DNA of 13,856 bases from Pseudomonadota bacterium (lineage in GTDB: Bacteria > Pseudomonadota > Alphaproteobacteria > Rhizobiales > Xanthobacteraceae): positions 1-13,856 of the forward strand of contig JAJYAH010000094.1 in NCBI GenBank assembly GCA_021779635.1, given 5' to 3'. The notes under the pieces are model-generated. The model saw nothing but the letters and a program-made list of their open reading frames with translations. It was not told where the DNA came from and did no database searches. How positions within the stretch are numbered: the first letter of the stretch is position 1; each line of letters opens with the position of its first letter. The translations under genes were made by a program, and so were the position numbers. This document shows positions 6,058 through 13,856 of this stretch, in pieces.

Positions 6058-8268
6058 ATGGACCATTCCACGCGTGCCGGCATGTCCTCTGCATCATCGA
6101 CACGCGTCGTCGATGTGCTGGTGCCGGTCGCGCTCAATCAGGCCTATTCCTACCGGGTGCCGCGCGGCATGGAGCTCAAGCCGGGCGATGTGGTGTGCGT
6201 GCCGCTCGGCCCCCGCGAAGTGGTCGCGGTGGTATGGGCGGAGAATGCCAATCCCGATCCGCGCCTGCACAATCGCCTCAAGGACGTCGGCGAAAAGCTC
6301 GATGTGCCGCCACTGAAGGCGGAACTGCGCGCGCTCGTCGACTGGGTCGCCAACTACACGCTGTCGGCGCGCGGCATGGTGCTGCGCATGACCCTGCGGA
6401 TGGGCGATCATCTCGGCCCGGAGCGGATGCGGATGGGCGTGCGCCTGATCGGCGAGCCGCCGCGGCGCATGACCCCGGCGCGGCGGCGGCTGATCGAAAT
6501 CCTGTCCGACGGTCTGCTGCACGGCAAGTCCGAAGCCGCCAAGGAAGCCGGCGTCAGCGCCGGCGTGATCGATGGCCTCGTCGATGAAGGCACGCTGACA
6601 TCAGAACCGATGCCGCGCGCGCTGCCGCCGCCGGCGCCCGATCCGTCGTTCGCCGAGCCCGACTTTTCACGTCAGCAGCGCACCGCGGTGGACGCGATGC
6701 GGGCGCTGGCGGCGAACGGCAGTTTTCATGTCGCGCTGCTCGATGGCGTGACCGGTTCGGGCAAGACCGAAGTCTATTTCGAAGCCGTTGCCGAAGTCAT
6801 CCGCCGCGGCAAGCAGTCGCTGATCCTGATGCCGGAGATCGCGCTGACCGGACAGTTCCTCGACCGTTTTGCGCGGCGTTTCGGCGTGCGGCCGCTGGAG
6901 TGGCATTCCGAACTGACCCCGCGCACCAGGCAACGCAACTGGGCCGCGATCGCGGCGGGCGAAGCGCCTGTCGTGGTGGGCGCGCGTTCCGCGTTGTTTC
7001 TGCCCTATGCGAATCTCGGCTTGATCGTCGTCGATGAAGAGCACGACCAGGCCTACAAGCAGGACGAAGGCGCACATTATCATGCCCGCGACATGGCGGT
7101 GGTGCGCGCGCATATCGCGAAAATTCCCATCGTGCTGGCGTCGGCGACACCGTCGGTCGAGTCGGAGGTCAATGCGCGCAAGGGCCGCTATCAGCGCGTG
7201 GCGCTGCCGTCACGGTTCGGCGGCCAGCATATGCCGCATATCGAGGCGATCGATCTACGGCGCGAAGCGCCGGTGCGCGGCCGCTTCATCTCGCCACGGC
7301 TGGCGGAACAGATTCAGATCGCCGTTGAACGGCGCGAGCAGGCACTGTTGTTTCTCAATCGCCGCGGCTACGCGCCGCTGACCCTGTGCCGCGCCTGCGG
7401 GCATCGCTTTGCCTGCGCGATCTGCGATGCGTGGCTGGTGGATCACCGCTTTCGCCAGCGTCTGGTTTGCCACCATTGCGGCTTCTCGATGCCGCGTCCG
7501 CCGGTCTGTCCGCATTGCGCGGCCGAGGAATCGCTGGTGGCGGTCGGTCCGGGCGTCGAACGCCTGCAGGAAGAAGCCGCCAAGCTGTTTCCGGACGCGC
7601 GCACCATGGTGCTGTCGAGCGATTTGATCACCTCGATCGAGACCATGCGCACCGAATTGAACGAGATCGCGGAAGGGCGGGTCGACATCATCATCGGCAC
7701 CCAATTGGTGGCGAAAGGCCATCATTTTCCGCGGCTGAATCTGGTCGGCGTGGTGGATGCCGATCTCGGGCTCGGCAATGGCGATCCGCGCGCGGCCGAA
7801 CGGACCTTTCAGTTGCTCAATCAGGTGATCGGGCGCGCCGGGCGCGATCAGGGCCGCGGCGTCGGCTATCTGCAGACCCATCAGCCCGAACATCCCGTGA
7901 TGAAGGCACTGGTGGCGTGCGACCGCGAGGCGTTTTATGCCAGCGAGATCGAGGCGCGCGAGCGCGCCGGCTATCCGCCGTTCGGCCGGCTCGCAAGCCT
8001 GATCATTTCCGCGGGCGATCGACCCACGGCCGAGAGTTTTGCGCGCCGGCTGGCCGCGGTCGCCCCGCTCGACGAGCGGATCCAGGTGCTGGGACCCGCG
8101 GAAGCCCCGCTCGCCGTGATCAAGGGCCGCTATCGTTTCCGGCTGTTGGTGAAGGCGCTGCGATCGGTCGACCTGTCGGAATACTTGCGCGAATGGCTGG
8201 CGGCCGGCCCCAGGACCAAGGGCAATCTCAAGCTCGAGGTCGACGTCGATCCGCAAAGTTTTTTGTAG
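6058..8268 (+). CDS. priA: Primosomal protein N' (PriA), replication restart helicase
   Basis: PriA is a 3'-to-5' superfamily 2 DNA helicase that recognises stalled forks and reloads the replicative helicase. The 736-residue length fits the family. The N-terminal DNA-binding domain begins VDVLVPVALNQAYSYRVP. The Walker A motif GVTGSGKT is at 230-237, the DEEH box at 326-329 and SATPS at 362-366. Eight zinc-binding cysteines sit at 444, 447, 453, 456, 471, 474, 484 and 487. The C-terminal helicase motifs include GTQLVAKGHHFPRL and QVIGRAGR, followed by the C-terminal domain ending VDVDPQSFL. No key residue is missing. The start is ATG at 6058; a TTG at 6049 and an ATG at 6082 are possible and no ribosome binding site decides. 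It is divergent from xerC, and the 169 bases between them must hold both promoters, though I could not identify a clear one. Confidence 0.96.
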   Translation: MDHSTRAGMSSASSTRVVDVLVPVALNQAYSYRVPRGMELKPGDVVCVPLGPREVVAVVWAENANPDPRLHNRLKDVGEKLDVPPLKAELRALVDWVANYTLSARGMVLRMTLRMGDHLGPERMRMGVRLIGEPPRRMTPARRRLIEILSDGLLHGKSEAAKEAGVSAGVIDGLVDEGTLTSEPMPRALPPPAPDPSFAEPDFSRQQRTAVDAMRALAANGSFHVALLDGVTGSGKTEVYFEAVAEVIRRGKQSLILMPEIALTGQFLDRFARRFGVRPLEWHSELTPRTRQRNWAAIAAGEAPVVVGARSALFLPYANLGLIVVDEEHDQAYKQDEGAHYHARDMAVVRAHIAKIPIVLASATPSVESEVNARKGRYQRVALPSRFGGQHMPHIEAIDLRREAPVRGRFISPRLAEQIQIAVERREQALLFLNRRGYAPLTLCRACGHRFACAICDAWLVDHRFRQRLVCHHCGFSMPRPPVCPHCAAEESLVAVGPGVERLQEEAAKLFPDARTMVLSSDLITSIETMRTELNEIAEGRVDIIIGTQLVAKGHHFPRLNLVGVVDADLGLGNGDPRAAERTFQLLNQVIGRAGRDQGRGVGYLQTHQPEHPVMKALVACDREAFYASEIEARERAGYPPFGRLASLIISAGDRPTAESFARRLAAVAPLDERIQVLGPAEAPLAVIKGRYRFRLLVKALRSVDLSEYLREWLAAGPRTKGNLKLEVDVDPQSFL

Positions 8269-8300
8269 TGCAGACGACCGGGCTACCGACGAAAGAAAAA

Positions 8301-8326
8301 GCCTGCCGTCATTGGCGACGGCAGGC
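8301..8326 (-). terminator. Rho-independent terminator of the rlpA-like gene
   Basis: A perfect 10-bp stem, GCCTGCCGTC (8301-8310) with GACGGCAGGC (8317-8326) and a six-base loop, is preceded on the + strand by AAAGAAAAA. Read on the - strand this is a GC-rich hairpin followed directly by TTTTTCTTT, the classic form, 81 bases after the rlpA-like stop. On the + strand only CTGTTTC follows, so termination of priA is weaker but possible. Confidence 0.88.
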
Positions 8327-8407
8327 CTGTTTCGGCGTGCAGGAAGTTCTGCGGCCGTACTGGACGCAACGCTTACCGAACGAATGGCGTTCCGACGCCT
8401 GCTTTGG

Positions 8408-8905
8408 TTACATGACCTCGGCGACGACGCGGCCGACGCCGGAGCCGGTGATACCGACCGCGCGCGCCGCGGCGGTCGACAGGTCCAGCACGCGGCCACG
8501 GACGAACGGGCCACGGTCATTGACCGTAACGATGACGCTGCGGTCGCCGTGGGTCACCCTCAGCTTGGTGCCGAAGGGCAGTGAACGGTGGGCGCAGGTC
8601 AGCGCGTTCTGATTGAAACGTTGGCCAGAAGCGGTCCTGCTGCCGGATTCGTTGCCGTAATACGAGGCCATCCCCGAGAAGCTGCGTCCGGAGCCCGACG
8701 ACGGGGCGATTGCGGCGTTGGCGTCGCGCCAGGAGCCGCCGGCGTTACTGGCGTGGTGGTGGTAATGCCGGTGGAAGTGATGGTGATAGTGATGATAGCG
8801 ATGGGCCGAGGCCTCGGTGGTGGTTCCGCCGATCAGAACAGTTGCGGCGAAAAGCGCTAGTGCCGTGCGCGAACTCCCCCGCGCCGGATTTCTAGATATC
8901 TGCAT
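8408..8905 (-). CDS. rlpA: Small exported RlpA-like septal ring protein with His-rich segment
   Basis: A 165-residue protein with a signal peptide (hydrophobic core ALALFAATVLIGG at 15-27, likely cut after ASA at 34). A histidine-rich stretch follows at 35-51 with 11 His in 17 residues, then a Gly/Ser/Ala linker, then a double-psi beta-barrel domain at about 78-165. The barrel has the RlpA pattern: GMASYYG, TASGQRFN, LTCAHRSLPFGTKLRV, VTVNDRGPF and GRVLDLSTAAA. RlpA proteins bind or cleave peptidoglycan lacking stem peptides at the division septum; the Asp of NDRGPF (Asp130) and of DLS (Asp141) are in place. There is no lipobox cysteine and no C-terminal SPOR domain, so it is a short soluble form. 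The start ATG has GAGGGA (complement of 8915-8920) nine bases upstream. Glycan cleavage by this short form is unproven. Confidence 0.88.
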   Translation of the reverse strand: MQISRNPARGSSRTALALFAATVLIGGTTTEASAHRYHHYHHHFHRHYHHHASNAGGSWRDANAAIAPSSGSGRSFSGMASYYGNESGSRTASGQRFNQNALTCAHRSLPFGTKLRVTHGDRSVIVTVNDRGPFVRGRVLDLSTAAARAVGITGSGVGRVVAEVM

Positions 8906-8928
8906 AATAATTGTCCCTCAATGCAGTA

Positions 8929-8946
8929 TTGCCACATATGTGACAA
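8929..8946. promoter_or_regulatory. 18-bp dyad upstream of rlpA, candidate operator
   Basis: The sequence has the form TTG-C-CACATATGTG-A-CAA. The central 10 bases are a perfect palindrome and the outer TTG/CAA also match, with a single mismatched pair. It ends 24 bases from the rlpA start codon, where a repressor or activator could act. The TTG to CAA spacing is 12, not the 8 of FNR/FixK boxes, so I name no regulator. Confidence 0.4.
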
Positions 8947-8988
8947 GTGGAACCCCCGCCCCGTGTTGCCCGGCTGCCGTTTGGTGTC

Positions 8989-9003
8989 TTAATAAGGCGT
9001 AAA
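8989..9003. promoter_or_regulatory. Near-consensus CtrA box upstream of rlpA
   Basis: TTAA-N7-TAAA (TTAA 8989-8992, TAAA 9000-9003) differs at one base from the CtrA consensus TTAA-N7-TTAA. Its centre is about 91 bases upstream of the rlpA start. On its own it is weak evidence; its value comes from the perfect box about 85 bases further upstream. Confidence 0.4.
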
Positions 9004-9006
9004 CGG

Positions 9007-9051
9007 GGCAGTAATCCGTTTTGTTTCCGGCTGAGACATCTTGTTACTGCC
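9007..9051. repeat. 8-bp inverted repeat in the rlpA upstream region
   Basis: GGCAGTAA (9007-9014) and TTACTGCC (9044-9051) are exact complements separated by 29 bases, lying between the two CtrA-type boxes. They could be paired operator half-sites or a long-loop stem; nothing else defines a function. Confidence 0.4.
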
Positions 9052-9087
9052 GACGACTAATCAACTGGTGCTCTCCTCTATTGTGCT

Positions 9088-9102
9088 TTAACCAAATTTT
9101 AA
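9088..9102. promoter_or_regulatory. Perfect CtrA box (TTAA-N7-TTAA)
   Basis: TTAA at 9088-9091, seven bases, then TTAA at 9099-9102 followed by C, matching the full consensus of the alphaproteobacterial cell-cycle regulator CtrA, including the trailing C often seen. It lies 182 bases upstream of the rlpA start and 461 bases upstream of atpH, so rlpA is the more likely target. With equal base frequencies about 0.01 such matches would be expected in a region this long (my rough estimate). Confidence 0.6.
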
Positions 9103-9229
9103 CTTGGGTATTAGGTAAAAGTACCGACGAATATAGTTTTCGTCTGCGGCGACAAGATTCGCGCAAGTAATACGAAAGACGGAATGGTGGGGTCCGCCGA
9201 TGCCGCCTCCTGCGCATAGCTCATGACGC

Positions 9230-9391
9230 CTATGCATCGGGGGAAGGAACGAATAGCGGCCTGGCGACCGATCGGCAGTTGCGTTCGGGACGGCGAGGCG
9301 GGTTCGCGACGGCGGTGATCGCCCGCAAGCCGCCGTCGACAACGGTTGTGACGACGGCATGCGACAAGGCATCGCCAGCCGCCGTCGTCAT
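9230..9391 (-). CDS. Doubtful small ORF (53 aa) between rlpA and atpH
   Basis: I do not recognise it. The frame runs from ATG (complement of 9389-9391) to TAG (complement of 9230-9232). AGGTG lies about five bases upstream. By hand count 39 of 53 codons end in G or C, and the N-terminal half (DALSHAVVTTVVDGGLRAIT) looks like an ordinary helix. A 67-codon frame on the + strand (TTG 9279 to TGA 9480-9482) shares the same third positions, so base composition cannot tell the strands apart. It could be a small gene, the remnant of a larger one, or chance. Confidence 0.2.
   Translation of the reverse strand: MTTAAGDALSHAVVTTVVDGGLRAITAVANPPRRPERNCRSVARPLFVPSPDA
9307..9390. repeat. Two adjacent hairpin-forming inverted repeats
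   Basis: The first hairpin pairs CGACGGCGG (9307-9315) with CCGCCGTCG (9330-9338) across 14 bases. The second pairs TGACGACGGC (9349-9358) with GCCGTCGTCA (9381-9390) across 22 bases. All arms match exactly and share the GACGGC core, so alternative pairings between the two are possible. This could be a structured RNA or decayed repeat, or it could reflect the possible coding sequence on the other strand. Confidence 0.4.
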
Positions 9392-9563
9392 GTTGCACCT
9401 GCGCTCTTGCTATGTTAGCAAAGCCGCGATTTTAACGTTGCCGATACAGCTCGTACCGGTCGAAAATCGAAGTCCCGCTTGAATTCCAAGGGCTTGGATC
9501 GCTAGGCGCCGCATTGTGGCGACGGTTTTTCCCTTGCGAGTTTGACAGCTAAAAGAGCGCGCA

Positions 9564-11653
<2,090 letters not shown>

Positions 11654-11661
11654 ACTCTTTA

Positions 11662-11825
11662 CCTCTCCCGCTTGCGGGGGAGGTCGACCGGCGAAGCCGG
11701 TCGGGTGGGGGCTGTTCTTAATCCGCGCTTAGGCCCCCACCATAGCCGATGCTTCGCATCGGCGTGCTTCAATAAGGGGCCGGCGGCCGTAGGCCGCCGA
11801 TGCCCTCCCCCGCAAGCGGGGAGGG
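11662..11825. repeat. Composite palindromic repeat element between atpA and atpG
   Basis: Outer arms CCCGCTTGCGGGGGAGG (11667-11683) and its exact complement (11804-11820) enclose four hairpins. These are CGACCGGC/GCCGGTCG around GAA (11685-11703), GGTGGGGGC/GCCCCCACC with a 20-base loop (11704-11741), GCCGATGC/GCATCGGC around TTC (11745-11763) and CGGCGGCC/GGCCGCCG around GTA (11781-11799). Nearly the whole element can fold into a cloverleaf-like structure on either strand. Sequences of this type (CTCCCGC...GGGGAGG arms) recur in Bradyrhizobium genomes as far as I recall. The class is like RIME/BIME mosaic elements; copy number in this genome is unknown. No transposase or target duplication is visible. 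The boundaries are approximate. Confidence 0.85.
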
Positions 11826-11858
11826 GGTCGCAACCGAGGTGCTGTGAGTTAGACTGGA

Positions 11859-12737
11859 ATGGCTTCACTTAAAGACATGCGGGTCCGCATCGCCTCGACC
11901 AAGGCGACGCAGAAGATCACCAAGGCCATGCAGATGGTTGCGGCGTCAAAATTGCGCCGGGCCCAGAATGCCGCCGAGGCGGCGCGGCCCTATGCGGAGC
12001 GAATGGATGCGGTGATTTCGAACATCGCCAATGCCGCGGCGGGCTCGCCCGGGGCGCCGGCGCTGCTCGCCGGAACCGGCAATGACAAGGTGCATCTGCT
12101 GCTGGTCTGCACCGGCGAACGCGGCCTGTCCGGCGCGTTCAATTCGTCGATCGTGCGGTTGGCCCGCGAGCGGGCGCTGGCGCTGATGAGCGAGGGTAAA
12201 GAGGTCAAGTTCTTCTGCGTCGGCCGCAAGGGATTTGAGCAGTTGCGCCGCACCTTCGAGAAGCAGATCGTCGAAAACATCGAGCTGCGCTCGGTTCGTC
12301 AGCTTGGCTTCGTCAACGCCGAGGACATCGCGAACAAGATCATCGCGCGCTTCGAGGCCGGCGAATTCGACGTCTGCACATTGTTCTATTCGCGCTTCAA
12401 GTCGGTGATCGCGCAGGTTCCGACCGCGCAGCAGATCATTCCGCTGGTGGTGGAAGCCAAGGCCGCGAATGCCGGCCCGGCGACATCCTACGAATATGAG
12501 CCGGAAGAAGACGAGATTCTGGCCGGCCTGTTGCCGCGCAATCTGGCGGTCCAGATCTTCCGCGGGTTGCTGGAAAATAACGCCTCGTTCTACGGCGCGC
12601 AGATGAGCGCCATGGACAACGCCACCCGCAACGCCGGCGACATGATTCGCAAGCAGACCCTGATCTACAACCGAACCCGTCAGGCGATGATCACCAAGGA
12701 GCTGATTGAAATCATCTCCGGCGCCGAGGCGATCTGA
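11859..12737 (+). CDS. atpG: F1 ATP synthase subunit gamma
   Basis: Gamma is the rotating central shaft of F1. The 292-residue protein has both conserved coiled-coil ends: the N-terminal [20 protein letters not shown] followed by [16 protein letters not shown], and the C-terminal [20 protein letters not shown] followed by [18 protein letters not shown]. The central Rossmann-like domain contains [12 protein letters not shown]. Length matches the alphaproteobacterial family. The start ATG lacks a strong ribosome binding site: only AGACTGGA lies just before it, and the repeat element ends about 33 bases upstream, so the original leader may have been altered. Stalk genes and the beta gene lie on both sides in the standard order atpHAGD. 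Confidence 0.97.
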   Translation: MASLKDMRVRIASTKATQKITKAMQMVAASKLRRAQNAAEAARPYAERMDAVISNIANAAAGSPGAPALLAGTGNDKVHLLLVCTGERGLSGAFNSSIVRLARERALALMSEGKEVKFFCVGRKGFEQLRRTFEKQIVENIELRSVRQLGFVNAEDIANKIIARFEAGEFDVCTLFYSRFKSVIAQVPTAQQIIPLVVEAKAANAGPATSYEYEPEEDEILAGLLPRNLAVQIFRGLLENNASFYGAQMSAMDNATRNAGDMIRKQTLIYNRTRQAMITKELIEIISGAEAI

Positions 12738-12762
12738 CAGCCGCAACGGTCGTTTGAGATAG

Positions 12763-13856
<1,094 letters not shown>

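Larger units (their letters stand above)
8906..9563. other. Long intergenic region between rlpA and atpH
   Basis: This is 658 bases without a confident gene, more AT-rich than its surroundings around 8900-9130. It contains an 18-bp dyad next to rlpA, two CtrA-type boxes, an 8-bp inverted repeat at 9007-9051, hairpin-forming arms at 9307-9338 and 9349-9390, and a doubtful small ORF at 9230-9391. The right end must hold the atp operon promoter, but I find no convincing -35/-10 pair; TTGACA at 9542-9547 is too close to the atpH start. Confidence 0.75.

Noticed and set aside
7255..8520. 421-codon - strand frame opposite priA
   Set aside because: It overlaps the PriA zinc and helicase motifs and crosses the terminator hairpin; composition is that of an antisense shadow.
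8929..8946. FNR/FixK box
   Set aside because: FixK/FNR sites are TTG-N8-CAA with a TTGAT-N4-ATCAA core; here the spacing is 12 and the core is CACATATGTG.
9088..9398. Two - strand frames of 94 and 95 codons in the rlpA-atpH gap
   Set aside because: The 95-codon frame is Arg- and His-rich with poor third-position bias, and the 94-codon frame runs into AT-rich DNA around the CtrA box. The shorter 53-codon frame fits coding statistics better.
9542..9547. TTGACA as the -35 box of the atp operon
   Set aside because: A -10 at normal spacing would fall at the atpH start codon, leaving no leader for its ribosome binding site.
11659..11872. Frames of 66-69 codons on both strands within the atpA-atpG gap
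   Set aside because: They are made almost entirely of the palindromic repeat, which often gives spurious small proteins.

Overview
The window is a stretch of GC-rich alphaproteobacterial chromosome. It most resembles Bradyrhizobium or a close relative (Nitrobacteraceae). The reasons are the gene content, the GC-rich third codon positions, an ATP synthase operon that starts at atpH with no F0 genes beside it, CtrA-type TTAA-N7-TTAA sites, and dispersed palindromic intergenic elements of a kind I associate with that group. The genus is inferred; no database search was run.

Layout. (1) Positions 1-2537, + strand: the end of the 2-oxoglutarate dehydrogenase cluster, with the 3' end of odhB/sucB (E2), a short-chain dehydrogenase and lpdA (E3). 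A possible 42-residue ORF sits between odhB and the dehydrogenase and overlaps the latter's TTG start. (2) 2534-4034, + strand: an uncharacterised membrane protein, whose longest reading frame overlaps the lpdA stop, and an alpha/beta hydrolase with an aspartate nucleophile. (3) 4093-5888, - strand: a DUF4337-type membrane protein and the tyrosine recombinase xerC, separated by hairpin and repeat sequence. (4) 6058-8268, + strand: primosomal helicase priA, divergent from xerC. (5) 8408-8905, - strand: a small exported RlpA-like double-psi beta-barrel protein with a histidine-rich segment. It converges on priA, and a rho-independent terminator lies between them. (6) 8906-9563: a 658-base region without a confident gene. 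It holds the rlpA upstream region (18-bp dyad, one perfect and one near-perfect CtrA box), several inverted repeats and a doubtful small ORF. (7) 9564 to the window end, + strand: the F1 ATP synthase operon atpH-atpA-atpG-atpD (atpD cut by the window edge), with a palindromic repeat element of about 164 bp between atpA and atpG.

How the genes work together. odhB and lpdA encode two components of one TCA-cycle complex that makes NADH. The atp genes encode the F1 sector that uses the resulting proton-motive force. xerC and priA act in chromosome dimer resolution and replication restart. The RlpA-like protein probably acts on the cell wall at division. Most of the window is ordinary housekeeping DNA, and I see no defence system, CRISPR array, insertion sequence, prophage, tRNA or rRNA. 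The points most worth a second look are in the control regions: the CtrA/dyad arrangement upstream of rlpA, the repeat inside the atp operon, the composite repeat that supplies the xerC stop codon, and two small ORFs.
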